A stretch of 64,000 nt of DNA from Aricia agestis (GCF_905147365.1 NC_056419.1:9307501-9371500), one strand, 5' to 3'. Positions 1 to 13,552 are shown, counted from the stretch's first letter. A program made the numbers and translations. Notes: generated by a model not told the origin, from the letters alone.

Positions 1-1357
1 GTGCCTGATCGTAAGAACTTACCAATAGACGGTTTGTATTTAGAAATACTTCCGACCTATTATTATACTTACATTCTAAAGATTTAAAATTTTAATCGAG
101 ATTACAGAATCTTGGAACGTTAATAAAAGCGGTAAGATACCGCTTTTAACTTTTAAGATTTTAGAGTATGACCCTAAAATATACTAATTGCGAACTATAT
201 CAGTGATTTGTATAAATTTGTATAAGAGCCGCCCTTAATTATTTATTTTATTTTAATTGTTTTATTCAATATTAAAGTACACACATAATTACTTAAGGAT
301 TTTGTGAAAATTTCAAGTGTCTACATGTTGCCAATATAGATTACGAGCCAAAAAGACCAAAAAAAACGTTTTTTGTATGGGGGCCTAAAATAATAACTTT
401 ATTTTGTTTTTAGTATTTGTTGTTATAGCGGCACCAGAAATACATAATCTGTGAACATTTTAGAAGCCTAGCTATAGCGGTTCTTGAGTTACAGCCTGGT
501 GACAAACAGACAGACGGACAGACATCGAAGTCTCAGTAACTATGGTCTCATTTTTACCCTTTGGGTACGGAACCCTAAATACATTGCAATCCAAGAGCTG
601 ACGGCAGCTAGAATTTTTCCTGTATATGACTCTAGTCTCTACAAAGGTAAAGGGTACCTAGAGGTAAGAACGGTCACCAACTGTGGAGTTTCGGTGCGGT
701 TTTAGGAGGTATCCAGTTTTGAAATCGAAGGTTAGGCAACCTTCGATAAAGTATAAAGCTCAATATTTTTTTCTTATTTTCCTCGGGACAACTGTAGAAA
801 TTCCGTCTCCCACTTCCGGAGTCTGACATTTGCGTCCCACTTCCAGACCATCTCAAAGTCTGATATAGGCCCTTTAGCGACGAAGCTGCATTATTGTTAG
901 CTCAAAATAGAAGAGAGGCTGTAGAATCGGGGTACAGAATTCGGCCGTTTATCATAAGAATTCAAACACAGCAAAGCATTTCAAAACGGGCTCTCCGCGC
1001 TGTCGGGATCGCTGTAATATTTTAAGGAATTACGAAATGATTTATATTACTTTGTTACACAATTGAAATTGGAATTACAATCGAAGCAGGGGTAGCAAAC
1101 CTGTAGCAAATGAAATTATTAATTATCAAAATACCTTTGAGCCTTTATAATTAAGCCGTCTGTAATGTATTCAAATGTTTCGAACTTGGAACAGATTAAA
1201 AACTCGAAATGAATTGTGTTTCACGTGTTCTGATTTATTTAATTAGTTATTTGATGAAAATTAATATTGGGCGGCCAATTATATCAATTATATTTTTGTT
1301 TATAATGAGGGTGTAATAAGGTTGCCTAGTGCCTTGATTGTATAAAACCAGAATCTA
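1..1357. other. Gene-free stretch, interspersed repeats
   Basis: I see no convincing coding exon here. The only recognisable content is a Lepidoptera-type interspersed repeat at about 340-590. The remainder is AT-rich sequence without an open frame that looks coding. The short ORFs at 484-705 and 674-856 fall in or beside the repeat and have no recognisable domain. Confidence 0.6.
340..590 (+). repeat. Lepidopteran interspersed repeat (LINE-like tail)
   Basis: The segment contains the phrases 'acagcctggtgacaaacaga' and 'ccctttgggtacggaaccct', which I recognise from a very abundant repeat in moth and butterfly genomes. A second copy in the opposite orientation lies at about 6390-6820. Assignment to a particular LINE or Helitron family is not possible by eye. 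Confidence 0.55.
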
Positions 1358-1408
1358 TTGAGTCACGGAGGTAGTCTGTGTACACAACAGACTACCTCCG
1401 TGACTCAA
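1358..1408. repeat. Perfect 22-bp foldback abutting a tRNA-like sequence
   Basis: Arms at 1358-1379 and 1387-1408 are perfect reverse complements with a 7-nt spacer. The right arm is the 5' part of the tRNA-like sequence that follows, so the left arm is an inverted copy of that tRNA-like 5' end. This could be a transposon end or a local template-switch event. Confidence 0.85.
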
Positions 1409-1467
1409 TGGTTAGAGTGTGTGGCAACTCTAGCCGGGGATCGCGGGTTCGAATCCCGCCGACGGAA
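1395..1467 (+). repeat. tRNA-derived sequence (SINE head or tRNA pseudogene)
   Basis: A D-arm-like 'ctcaatggttagag' (box A) and a well-formed T-arm 'gcgggttcgaatcccgc' (box B) are spaced as in a tRNA. The 5' end partly pairs with 3' 'gacgga', but at least two acceptor pairs are broken and the anticodon stem is not convincing. I therefore call it tRNA-derived rather than a working tRNA. Boxes A and B could still act as a Pol III promoter. Confidence 0.6.
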
Positions 1468-2800
1468 CAAAAAGTTTTACAAGGTTCCTGGGTCATGGGT
1501 GTGTATTAAATATGTGTATGATATAATAAAAATCTTAAATATATGTATAGTATAAAAGTATTAAATATATTTCCGTTGTCTAGTACCTGTAACACAAGTC
1601 CTTCAGGTACTTAGCACGGGGCCAGCCTGACGTGGTGTGAAGCGTCCATAGATATTATTATTACAGTACTAATAGATAAAGATATAGTTAATAAGAAAAT
1701 ACGGAACTTTATAAGCATCTTTATATTATTTAAGGACAACTCTTTAACTATATTCTGTGAGTAGACACCTGTTGTGTCCCCAAATAAATACATTCGAGGA
1801 CAAAAGCTGATACGCGACGCGGGATATTAAAAAGCCTCCAAGTTAAGAACTCAGTCTCAAGCCCTAAAGCATTGACAGCGTTCGTCAGGCCGGGTCAGCT
1901 GAAAGCCGGGGGGTGTCGGCTGGTGGGGGGGCGTCGCCATGGCAACCGCGCCCCACAACACGCCGCCGTGGCGCCGCTGGTTCTATACGTGCTTATTATG
2001 TATGTTTTATGAGTTTGTTAGTAGTAAAAGCCGATGTAAAATAAAAACTAGATACACACGCACGAAAGCGCGGGGTGCCCTGATTTATGTGCGTCGAATC
2101 GTGGACACGTGAAAACGGTAGATATATCACATATATAAAAACATGATTTATTGTGGATCTAGATTTATATATCTACGTGTCAGTTTGCTATTACGCTCCA
2201 ACATAGGTGTGGACGCCGTGGAAATAGAGCACACCCTTTAACATTTAAAAACTGTTCCTATTTCTGTACTACATTGTGAGCATTAATATATTATGTGGGA
2301 AGGGGAAGAAACTGTTTTAGTTGGATATACTATATTAGGACATATTATGGCTCAATAAACTTTATAACCCTAATATCAGTTACTCAGTCTTGCAGTAAAA
2401 TTTTTGCAGGATAGTGATTTCATGAAATCGAATAAGACGTAGAATCGTCAAGATTTCTAGTGAACGTAATAAGAAAACTTCAATTCGAATAAAATATTTA
2501 AATCCTTAGATCAGTGTAAAATATTCTATTGTACGTAGAGTCGCCTCTGTTATTTCATATGCGAAAGCGATATTCCTATAACGAAATGCAAAACCATATC
2601 ACCAACAGCTATTGTCACGATATTATATTTTTCTCTGTCCCAAATCGAGCAATGACCACCGTGTGGACCGCCAAAACTCACAGCTCGAAGGCTCGCTTCG
2701 AGCCGGCTTGATGGAATTAAATATGTCAAATATGTCATTTCCTTCGATTTGGAGTAAAACTATCGAGCAAAACCGTATGTGAGTACTTAGCAATACAGTG
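1468..2800. other. Gene-free stretch with one GC-rich patch
   Basis: There is no recognisable exon. At about 1880-1980 the otherwise AT-rich sequence becomes strongly GC- and CpG-rich, with runs of G and 'ccatggcaaccgcgccccac'. This could be a small CpG-rich regulatory island or a repeat fragment. Nothing downstream confirms a promoter. Confidence 0.4.
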
Positions 2801-3016
2801 TGTTAGTGTAAACACCGTTATCCTTGAATCCGTTGAGTTGAGTTGAGTTCCCAAAAAAAAATGCTTTCTTCATACCCATACGGATGCCCGAATCGGCAAT
2901 TTGTATGGGTATGAAGACGGATTTTTTTGAGATTCCAGCATTGTTCTCATAAAAAAAATTGTTCATTTTGACGGGCTCATTTGATTGTTTCAAGGATAAC
3001 GGTGTTTTCACTAACA
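2801..3016. mobile_element. MITE with 28-bp terminal inverted repeats
   Basis: The ends 2801-2828 and 2989-3016 are inverted copies (core 'aacaccgttatccttgaa'), differing at about one position. An inner inverted pair also exists ('cttcataccca' and its complement near 2870 and 2910). The 216-bp length, TIRs and lack of coding capacity fit a non-autonomous DNA transposon. I could not define a clear target duplication. Confidence 0.75.
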
Positions 3017-5687
3017 TCTTGTATATCTATTCTTAATAATATTTTTTTTATTAGCCTATGCTGTCCAACTGCTGGGTAAAGGCCTCCCCCCGGGGTCTTC
3101 CAGTTTTGCCGGTCAATAATAATAATCAATCTAAAAAATATATTTTAGTCCTCTATCCTACGAAAGGGATAACTCATAAGTTCTATATCTGATAGTTTTT
3201 GTGTGATAAACTAATTTCGTTGCATCGTGGTGTATGCAATGTTGCACAACATCACATGCGTACTAATATCAGAAATGCGAATAAGTGTGTCTGTCGTCTG
3301 TCTGTAACCTCTTCACTCCCAAACCGCTGAACCGAATTTGCTAATATTTAGTATGATAATTACACCTACTTCACTACTTCAATACATACCTATTAGCTTT
3401 GTCGACACTGTGCCTTTTTCTGTTCGTCAAGGGCATGCGTTATAGCGCAGTCAACAGCGAACGTGAGGAATGCCCTCTGACCGTATCCAAAACTTCAAAA
3501 ACGACAATATTGGCGTTGCGTTCCTTGACGCATGCAATTATTGATTGCGCCAATATGTAAGTTGATGACGAAAATTGAAGATGAAAGTGCACAGTGTGGA
3601 CATAGCTAGTGACTCTATAAATACAAACACAAACATGAAATGTACAAGTTGACAAACAAAACATAGGCTGTATTCTATCCTATGAACATATTAAAAGCAC
3701 ACTTAACACGACCAAATATTGACCGAGCGACCTCCTTGAAGCAAATAGTCGACGGTCCTTAAATTTATAATGAAGCCCAAGTCTTTTCAGCTGTGGAAAA
3801 CTACGGATCGAAGTCAGAACGTATGAAAAGGACCGGATCATGTTTAAAACTGAATATTAAAAGCGGTGGGACGATTTGAACCTGAGTTTTATTGGACGCA
3901 AAGGTGTACGACAATCTTCTAGTTCCTGTAAGTTTTTTGAGTTGGCATTTTTGGTCATGTAAATACATGACCAAAAATGCCAACGTTTCTAAGAAACTCT
4001 CAGCATTTTGATTTTTCAATAAGAAAGACAAATAAAGAGAAGAAAACAAAGATCATCGTAGAAGTGGAAGAACGACTTTTACCGAAAAACTCTATAAATC
4101 GTGGTCATTTCTGACTTTATGTTATACTTTCTTTGAATAGATAACAATAATGTGGGTAACTGTAATAAAATCAATATGATAATATTGATTTTGTTACGCT
4201 ATGGCCAACAGCATACATTATTACGTACCTTCCTACGTACTGCTATTAAGTAATTTTAATGTTATATTGAGTTAGATTAGTTTCTTTATTTTATTTAATC
4301 AATACTCAAGTTTAATAAGGCTAAGTTTATATTATGCCAAGAATACTTTTTCACACGGACGAATTCGCGGGAAAAACTAGTCCTTAATAATTAGCCTTAG
4401 ATATTTCTACAACGACCGATCAAGTGAACCAGATGTGTCATTCCAGAAGAGACCCATTTCTTTCCTCAACCCATTCATCAATAAAAACGCTATAAAGTAA
4501 ATTCAAGTCACACAATATCTTAAGATACCGTTCCAAACAACGCGGCAGGCGATCGTGACCGACAAAATTTCCAATATAAAATGCCTCTTTATGACCTAGG
4601 GCTAGGCTACAGGTTCCATTTTGCTCTATGCCACTACAAAGCAGCGGCGGCGGTGATGGGTCGCTAGATAAATGTCGTTAGAAAATTAAACCTATAGCCT
4701 ATGTCATAAAGTGGCATTTTATTTAAATTTTTGCTGGTAGCGGTCGCTTGGGCAAAGATACGAAAGTCGCCTTTACGGTCCGTTTTCACGTCGAAGTAAA
4801 ATAAAATTGACAAAGCCATAAACTCACGCACATAAAAACATTTGTGATCTGTCCCACAAACTGAAAAAATAAGCCCACTCACAGAACCGTTCGTTGACTT
4901 GTAAATATACCGAATACATGGCTACTAAATTCTAATTACGTAGTTTATTGCATTACATTCAAACTACTTAAATAGACACTTAGACCTTCTCTGCAATGTA
5001 TTTTTAATGTTTCGATTTTTTCCCTCCCTCTATGTCCTGTTCTGGGAGGTTGGGCAATGATTGCGAAGCTACAGTAGACACGACCAATGTCACACCGCCA
5101 CAATTTATATTATAGTCGGCTGTAATCAGCTAGTACTTATATCATGGCCAACGTAAATTATTATTAGAGCAAAAAATAATACTTTACCAAAATTACCCTG
5201 AATATTTTCTACAATCGACGCGGTTATAAGCCCAAAGTACTACGAACCCTCGAACATACTGGTAACTTGTACATTGGTTTTATAAAATAAAATTAATGTT
5301 TACTCTTAAATCGTGATTAAAAAGTTTTGTTTCTAGTAATGACGGCGCCTACAGTGGAACACTTGACTTCGCGCGCGTTTCGAACCCGTATGAAATGAAA
5401 CTGCGTATCACGCACACTTTAACATAAAAAAAAACATTTCAGTCTGACACACGAACCACGCGACAAATTATAACTTCACGAAGACATTTTCAAAGAGAAA
5501 ATCTTGACGGGATTTAAAACCGGAAATATAATTAACAGTTCTTCTATTCACGTTTAATGAGAAACGTTTAGAGCGGCATAGAATTCGGTTTTAAATGATG
5601 TCAGGACGAGCGTTTACATCTAAATAGGTAAGTACTCATAAATAAATGTTAAATTGTGGTTAAGACTAGTAGATATTTAAGTAGGAT
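3017..5687. other. Gene-free stretch with LINE and repeat fragments
   Basis: A fragment at about 3052-3106 resembles a common lepidopteran LINE piece ('actgctgggtaaaggcctcc'). The stretch at 3273-3340 resembles the 'cctcttcac...aaccgctgaaccga' repeat family. A sequence at 4590-4890 recurs, diverged, at 50762-50947 (shared phrase 'cctatagcctatgtcataaa'). No exon is evident. Confidence 0.5.
3941..3984. repeat. Perfect 21-bp palindrome with 2-nt spacer
   Basis: Arms 3941-3961 and 3964-3984 are exact reverse complements (core 'ggcatttttggtcatg') around a 2-nt spacer. The surrounding sequence shows no transposon signature. It could be a foldback duplication made by template switching. Confidence 0.9.
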
Positions 5688-5986
5688 AAAGTTAATATAC
5701 CTAGCGGAATAAAGCAACAATCTCGAGCTGTCAAACGAAACCAAAATTGGTTTTCATCTGTGTGAAAAATATGTGAACGTATACACTTACACAAGCATGA
5801 CTGAACATGAATTCTATGAGATTAAATTGTCAACGTGCGGCACGTGCCGACTGGGGCGACTGGACGTCAAAAAAAGAGTGCTGCTGTCATGTATCACACG
5901 TCTCTTTTTACCACGCAGTGTTACTGATAGTGACATCTCTCTTGCTCAGGCCTTTGTTTCTCTATTCCGCTAGGTATATTAACTTT
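5688..5986. mobile_element. MITE with 23-bp perfect TIRs
   Basis: The left end 5688-5710 and right end 5964-5986 are perfect inverted copies (core 'gttaatatacctagcggaat'). The element is 299 bp with no transposase. The flanking bases are TA-rich, compatible with a TA-targeting (Tc1/mariner-like) family, but this is not decisive. A 125-codon ORF (5807-6184) crosses its right end and is not credible as a gene. Confidence 0.75.
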
Positions 5987-6389
5987 ATGTTAAGTAGGAA
6001 CACGCAATCGAAAATTTTACTACAACTTTTTATTTTACTATACGTTTGTTGTCAAATTTTCCGAAATGGTTGGATCGGTTTAGATGGAATTTTATGTGCT
6101 ACTCGTAATCGAGTTGCACACAATGCTTATCGAGTAGGTCTAACAATCGGCCAACGTCTATTTTTATGGTTCCGTGAAAGATAAAATAAACGTCAATTTT
6201 CCAGGCAAGTGGGAAAATAAAAAGTAAAAACGTGTTACCTACTCTGAGCAAAATAAAGTGTTGGAAACAAAATATATTTTCAGTCAGATTAATAAAATTC
6301 AATTTTCATGATTTTTTGTTTCAATATATAAGACCGACCATATTATATTTTCGAAACAGGTATACCCTAGGTAAAATCTTGGATACGCC

Positions 6390-6820
6390 CCCGTAGAGAC
6401 CCATGACCCTAACTAAGACATCGATGTCTACGACTGTCTGTCTATCTCAAGAACTTGCTATAGCTAGACTTCTGAAATTTTCACAGATAGTGTATATTAT
6501 CTTTTACCGCTATAACAACAAATACTAAAAAGAAAATAAATTAAATACTTAAAGCGGGCTCCTACACAACAAACGTGATTTTTTTGCTATTTTCTGCTCG
6601 ATATCAGTAATGATTAATGGCCAAATATAATAGGCACTTGAAATGATCACAAAATACTCAGTTGCACTTACACTTTAATAATTAATAATAAAATTAAATG
6701 AAACTAAATAATTAATTAAATTAACCATACAAAAACACAAATTTTGGGCTACTTTTGCTCTACATATAACGGTACAGAACCCTTCGTGCGCGAGTCCGAC
6801 TAGCACTTGGCCGATAATTT
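6390..6820 (-). repeat. Lepidopteran interspersed repeat, reverse copy
   Basis: Read on the minus strand, this matches the family at 340-590. It ends with 'acccttcgtgcgcgagtccg', a phrase I know from repetitive DNA of moths and butterflies. It is diverged and carries no open frame. Confidence 0.5.
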
Positions 6821-7081
6821 TTCATGAACGATACAAATTGTACGGCAAAACTGCATATATAGCAGCTCTTGATAAGTAATATCTGCTTAACCACTAGTCT
6901 ACTACGTAATACCACAGAATAGATAATAGTACAGTAATACAGCTCTGGCAGTAAGCCAGTTGTTAATCGCATTATAATCGATATTAATTCCAAATTCAGT
7001 CTGCAGTAATCTGACAATTATTATTATACTGTTTACGTAGAGTAAGCTAAGCAGTTAAGGCAATATTATAACCTCGAAAGT

Positions 7082-7651
7082 CAGGGCCGGATTAACCATA
7101 CAGCGCTTGTAGCATCTGCTACGGGCCCCCACTTTAGGGGACCCCACGCAACAGTTCCACTTATTATTTGCTTGTGTGCAATTCGTATTATCGATTCTAA
7201 AATAATTAAAAAATAGACCAGCCTGCCTAGCATACGCCAACGAGATATCTCACTCTCGAGATAATTAAAAACTACTCGTCTCATAATGTCAAAATCTCGA
7301 CATTATCTCGACAAAACTCTATAAAAATGTGTTATTTCGATCATAGATCTACGCGAGAAACAATGTTTGTCATGCTAGGGTCAATAGAGATAAAGAGACA
7401 AACCATCAAACATCAAGAAAACATGTAGAGTCAGATATCTCGTTGGCGTATGCTAGGCAGGCATTTTAAATAGAAAATTAAAAAGAAAACAGTATAAACA
7501 CAATCACAATTTCAGAAACTTACAGCGTGGTCATTGGTTAACGCTTAGAGAAGTTGTGGAAAACGAATCAAGTTATGCATTGTGAAATAGGCCTCAAGAT
7601 CGGGGCCCGAGCCAGAATACTACGGGCCCTCCGCTAGCTGAATCCGGCACT
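7082..7651. mobile_element. Possible hAT-like element containing a nested MITE
   Basis: The left end begins 'cagggccggattaacc' and the right end closes with 'gaatccggcact', an imperfect inverted match. Both ends also carry 'ctacgggcccc'-like subterminal sequence. A second element (7221-7462) sits inside. I could not find a matching target duplication, so the outer boundaries are tentative. Confidence 0.45.
7221..7462. mobile_element. MITE with 30-bp perfect TIRs
   Basis: Arms 7221-7250 and 7433-7462 are exact inverted copies (core 'catacgccaacgagatatct'). The 242-bp element has no coding capacity. A diverged relative sits at about 54832-54985, just after the RpL18A stop codon, sharing 'caacgagata...tctcactctcg' and 'agatctac.cgaga'. 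Confidence 0.85.
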
Positions 7652-10621
7652 ATCATAACCATTATAACTCCAACGCTTTTGCAAGAACTTCGATGATTTA
7701 CTCCGGTTGCCTTCAGCATTCAAGTTCGATGTAGGCTATCAAATGACTTTTACATGCCAAATAGCTGGAATAAAACCGAATGGAGAGTTTCTGGAAAAAT
7801 CTATTCATACTTATATTCAAATGAAACTAAACAAGTTTATCTTGGAATGCCATAAAAAAACGAAAACAATATTTTCATTTATCAGTTAAATGAAAACGGG
7901 GAAGAGTAGACATATACATTTTCTCTTCATGGTAGAAGCGATGGTTCAAAGCTAGCTTATGAAGAAATCAATGTTAGTTTCAAGCGATAAAATTCTAGAA
8001 TTCAATTGTTGTTTTTGTTGTTTTATAATACACAATAACGTTTCATTATCATGTTAAGATTAATCTCTCTGTACCATCTATTGCAAGAACTTAATAAGTT
8101 AATTCGCGATTTAAATACTCGTAGATATGAAAAACAACAATACTACGCCTTTGTTGAGCAACTCTTAACAATAGTCTGACAATGGACATGTTAAGTTGAT
8201 TATATCATACGTATCAAATCTGAATTGATAAATTACCTACTAATAAGTATACCTTAGTAATAAACAACAAAACAAACTATGTTTTTAGGAGTTGTACATC
8301 TTATTTTTTTAACTTAACATTAATGTAGGTAAGGGGCAAAGGAGTAAACTGAACGCCTGACCATAGGCTCCGCAGCCCATAGACAATCAAAACACATCGC
8401 AAGCAGACATTAGCTAATATTATAAATAGTGTAAGGACAATTTCCAACGCTTAGAAAAAATTTAAACTCTCATTTACCTAACCGTAATCACTAACCGTAA
8501 TCATTGAATTTCCTATGCATAATTTATATATAATTTATTTTTCTTCATACATATAAGTTGATAGATTCGTTTTTATATGGCCAGTAGCAATTGAACGGAA
8601 ATTGGCACACAGGCGGCGCGCGCGCAGGAAATGAAATCGCGTTCGACACACATTGGTCTATTGCGCGAGTACAATGCGCCGCTCTATACTATTGTGAGCC
8701 GTTTCAATTATATGTTTTCATTAAATCACATAGATCATTCATGCTACTGAATAATAGGTTATGTATAGTCAGGGACATTTGAGGTGTGCTTTTAAACCTT
8801 ATTGGCTATTACCTTCAGCCATAGAAAGAGTTTAAAATATAGAGATAATTTAAAAAAACTAACGTTAAAAGAATCAGCTTACTATGGCTATAGGCCCAAT
8901 ACTTTAAGTTATAACTTAAGCACTTACATTTATTGATTAGGCTTGGATATAAAAATTACCTTTAGTGGCAGCCAATAACAATCGCCGCGCCAATCGTTGA
9001 CCAATAACAACGCAGCAAGTTTCCGAATTCAAGTCAAACTAGAATTCTGAATCACCCGTCGGTCCTCAACAATATTATAACAAAATATTTTGGAGAACTT
9101 AAAAAAGTAGGCATTATATCAAGTAACAACATGATATTTTGTCCAAATACTAACTCTAAGAAAGAGTTCCGTCTCGTTACTAACACAAGCCGTTTTCTTC
9201 TACAACTATTATTTTCGGTAACTTGTAAAAACTTCCCAAACTTAGTCTGTGTACCGCTTCAAGTACAAACAAACAGTACATATTGCATTCGCATTGGAAA
9301 TCGCCGTTCATTAGGACAATTAGTGATGCGTTGTTGCACCTCCGCTCTTAGCACATCGCCGCAACCGCTCTAGATTTTCACTTTCAATTTAGAGCAGATG
9401 ATGAACCCGTAACATCCCTTTCATCACCATTTTATTAACCATGTATGTGTGAATGTGCGAATATCAGCAGTTTTTTGTCTGGTAGTTAATGTATGTTTGT
9501 GACAACGGGCAGTAACTGCGTGAGGCCTTTTCAGTATGTACGAGTGTTAATAGTTTCGGGATAATAAAAGTTTAATATCGAATATTTGTTTCGATATCAA
9601 AGTATGGAGTGACTAGTGCGACTCTGATCCTATTATCTACTAACCTATTCTTATTATAATCATCATCAAAAAATTAAAAGACTATAACGTATTTACTGGA
9701 AAAATGGCGAGAGAAAAGAGGTATGAGGTCAAAAAAGTTAGTGTTAAGCAGAATAGGAAAGACCGACAAAAGCCAGATTTCGATATCCCTCTCACACTTA
9801 ATTAAGGTCATGGAAATTATAAAATACATATTAATATTATAAAGTACAAGAAGTTTTCCGCAATTGCGACGACGAAAATTCGTTTATCGAGTAGAAACTT
9901 ACGAGTTACGTTACTTAGAGTAACTCTATTGTAATGTAAGCAAAAAAGATATCAGACATACAAATTGATATTTGATAGACAGACGAACACACAATTATTG
10001 TGTCTCGTCTTTTGGTTTGGACTTTGGACCTTAGAAAGAACTCGAATTACGGAAACTCTCTAAAAATCTAGCTTGGCAGTTGGCACCAAGGCCAAAAGAT
10101 GATGATGATTACTACTTTATTGGCTACATTTACAAAGAACTAAGCGGCGATCGCATGTCGGCAGGCAATTACGGCGCACGAGAACAAATACGTCGATAGT
10201 ATTTTTGCGTTTCAAATTTTTGTTACATTTTTGTATTGTGAGGTAAAAATGTGGCCTTAATGATTAATGATTTTACCCAACGGCTGGGGGAGTGCTGGTA
10301 TTTTAGTGGCCTTTTGTAATGTGTATTGTTCGTGATATACTGTGCACATATTACAGTGTACAATCACGTCAGTTGAGGGTCGTATTCTCTAAGAAATTGT
10401 AACATTAATCGTGCAATGCAACATCAAATAGTTTTTCCACGTGGGGTCACCATGATGGTTACCATGATTGCAAAACTGTGTTTATAAGCACATAATCGTG
10501 GCCGATGTTGGGTTATAATATTTACATTGGTCCACCATATAAGCCAACGTACAGAAGCAGCATAATGTTAATGATCCAAGAATTGGAGGGAAATCACAAT
10601 AAGGAAGTTGCTAAATACTTA
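7652..10621. other. Gene-free stretch, nothing recognisable
   Basis: I see no exon, RNA gene or well-bounded transposon. Short ORFs at 8591-8782 and 9131-9373 lack domains and codon regularity. A small GC/CpG-rich patch occurs near 8610-8690. The rest is AT-rich. Confidence 0.5.
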
Positions 10622-10624
10622 TTA

Positions 10625-10796
10625 GGGCGCGATCAGACGTGTTGCGTGTTCTGCGCGTGTTCTACTATAGCATATAGGAAAACACGCACGCAGCACGCGC
10701 TGAACCCGCACAGAGCCCGCGCGCGTGTTTTCGCATACGCTATATATATATAGTACCTACAACCCGCGCAGAACACGCGCACGTCTGATCGCGCCC
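10625..10796. mobile_element. Harbinger-like MITE with TTA target duplication
   Basis: The ends 'gggcgcgatcagacgtg' and its complement face inward and are flanked by TTA at 10622-10624 and 10797-10799. A 3-bp TTA/TAA target fits PIF/Harbinger. The interior is rich in 'cacgcgc' and 'gcgtgtt' motifs and contains a short AT run. There is no transposase in its 172 bp. Confidence 0.75.
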
Positions 10797-10799
10797 TTA

Positions 10800-13177
10800 G
10801 TCTAGCTTGAAAAGAAGCACAATATAATTTATTGTTTGCAAATGTACAGTCAGCAAATTTTTCTATTGAATCGGTTTTATAAAGTAAATAAACTTATTTT
10901 TAAATTTAATATACTTAATATTTAACTATTTCTACATTTAGCTATTTTTTTTTAATTTAATGCGTATACAAATAAGCCCTCTCTGAGAAAAACGGGGAAA
11001 CTTCTGAGCACCCTACCTAGCCCTACCCTCGTGGAATAAACAAATATCATGTTTTCAGGGCGTTGTAATTTACAACCGAAACAGAATTTTATAGAACCTT
11101 TTTGAGTTGGAGTTTTAGTATTAACATTGCATCATTGAATATTATAAAAAGTATACTGAAAAGTCCACTTACCTTTACTTTCCTTCCTTCGCCTCCAAAT
11201 TATCTTGAATAATAAATTCGATATATCGACAATATTCTGTATAATACTTGTACATTTACTTTACACTGATCTAAATACTATAGGCACATCAATGATATGT
11301 ATTTGTTGATTTACTAAGCTAAGCCCTACATCTAAAGGTTATTTAATATTCATCAGTTTTTCCGATCGCGCGCTGCCTCAGAATAACGCACCCTAAACAC
11401 AGACTAAATACAGTCTATTCACTTCGATTTAGTTGTTTACGTGTAAAAGTACATTGTATAAATATTCTCGCACGGTAAATCTTTAATAAATAACTAAGAC
11501 ATTTTCACTTTAGGGTTATAGGCTTTTTGGCGTATAAATCTATGCGGTTGTCAGTTCTGTCATGGCCGCACATGCGCAATGGCGATGTTTTGACTTTGTG
11601 AGGTGGATCGGTAAAGCCGAGGGTAAAGCAGGGCGAAATTACGCATAGCCCTTTGGACGATTGAAGGAACTAAAACAGAAGATATTTTTCTTTCCTATCC
11701 GTATCCCGTAGTTTCTCATCTTTGTTAACTCAATTATTCATCATTTCTTACTGAATCTATTGATTTCTAAACTGAAGATTAATTGTATTTAACCCGAAAC
11801 CAAGTTGTGCAGACAGTAATATAGTTAACATTCTACCACCTTCCACTCTATTCCAATCTTGTATTTTGAAACTTATTTATGTAGTTATTATCACTTACCG
11901 AATTTGTCGCGTTTCGGCTGGCTGGGGCCCTAGTCCAAGGTGGATTGTTCACCTTTTAAAAGACAATATTATTATATATAACACTAGCGAAAACCTAAGA
12001 AATCCTTTATTTGTACTCTTTTAATACATTAAAAAGCTGTTCTTTCTCATTTCTTAGATCCTAGAAAAGAGTTGTTTTCGTGAGTTTTCTTTTACAATAA
12101 ACGTTATCCGTTATGTTTTATTTCCTCAGTTGTAGTCACTTGCCATATTAATAACAAAGACGTGGAGGTTACCCTTAGAGGTCGTGGTTAAGTTCTTAGG
12201 ATAGGTTTCAAACCACAACCTCCAAGTGTAACCTGCAATAAGGCTTAAATAAAAATATTATGATTTTTATAAATTACTAGCTGCGCCCCGCGGTGTTACC
12301 CGCAGTTTGTTAGGGAAAATAAATTGTAATATTATTCCGCACCAAAAAGTTGCATATGTGTTAATCCAGGGTATTAACTAACTACAGAATTTTATTAAGA
12401 ACGCTCTAGCCATTCAGACGTAAAGAAGTAACAAACATACAAACTCAGAAACGCCTTAAGGCGACGCCTTGATAATTTGGCTGTAGCGATATCGATTTTT
12501 TTCAGCAATGACTAAAGCTAAGAAATTAAAGTTCATTGTCAGTATTCATCATGTCTTTGTCCTTGAATTACCCATAGCATAACACGATTAGTCAACCCAG
12601 AATAATAATCAAACAAAAAGACCTCTGTAAAAAAGGGATTCTAATTTTGCCAACAGAGGAGAGTGATTTAAGCTTCCAAAATTTGTACATAGGTTGGTTC
12701 AAGCATACACTTTAATTCGCCCATAGCTTATATGAAATATATTTATGGTTTTTAAATTACGCGACAAAAACCATTTTGTCGCTTACGCCCTTTCCATTTC
12801 TTGCTGTTCCATTACTTGTGTGTGACATATTAGTGTCAGAATACTTAGCAGAAGTGTAAAGACTAGCGTAGCACTAAGTACTAACACTAGGTGTTTCATA
12901 AAAATTTCAATGAAACCCTTCATTTTACCTAGGTATTACACAAGTGAAGGTAAATTGTACGATCTTGCGGATGATAACAAAATTATAAAGCTGTCTCTGG
13001 CAGCAGCAGACTTACAAAACTTTTGAGTTGAAGTTAAAAAGTAGCACCATCAATCATAAGTACCTGCCACGGTCTTTCGGAAGTGGGATCAGTTTTTGTT
13101 GATGTGTTCTGTCCTCGACGTTAAATTAAATCGTTTATTTTCTTTCAGTTCTATAACCACTAACCAGCTTGTGCTTT
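10800..13177. other. Gene-free stretch with minor repeats
   Basis: No exon is recognisable. A fragment at about 12286-12320 ('ctagctgcgccccgcggtgt') resembles the start of a widespread insect repeat. An imperfect inverted pair lies near 12165-12235. The rest is AT-rich and unremarkable. Confidence 0.5.
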
Positions 13178-13552
13178 CCTCCGAGGTCTAGTGGTATAGA
13201 GCGCGGTCTTAACCTTAACGCCTCCGTGGTCTAGTGGTATAGAGCACGGCTCTTGACTCGGAGGCCGTGGGTTCGATTCCCGCGTTGGAAAAATGTTATT
13301 TCCAAGTTTGGTTAGGACAATGCAGGCTGATCACCTGATTGTCTGACAAGTAAGATGATCCATGCGTCGGATGGGCATGTAAAAAGTCAGTCCTGCGCCT
13401 GATCTCTCGCCGGTCATGTCGGTCTTCCGTCCCACTTGGGTTATGAGAGTAAAGGAATAGAGAGTGCTCTTGTGTAATGCGCACACACTTGGGCACTATA
13501 AAATTACTCCTGGTTTCAACAAAACCGGCCACCGTCACCGAAACCGGTGTGG
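13178..13552 (+). mobile_element. tRNA-derived SINE, plus-strand copy
   Basis: The head at 13221-13290 is tRNA-like, with box A 'tggtctagtggtatagag' and box B 'gggttcgattcccgc'. A partial second copy of the tRNA 5' half precedes it at 13178-13215. The tRNA-unrelated body follows to about 13552. The same body and head occur in reverse at 14490-14868, which defines the family. Confidence 0.8.

Noticed and set aside
5807..6184. 125-codon ORF
   Set aside because: It crosses the right end of a MITE, has no recognisable domain and overlaps another frame of similar length.
13221..13290. Functional tRNA gene
   Set aside because: A clear tRNA-unrelated SINE body follows, a second inverted copy exists at 14490-14868, and the acceptor stem is imperfect.
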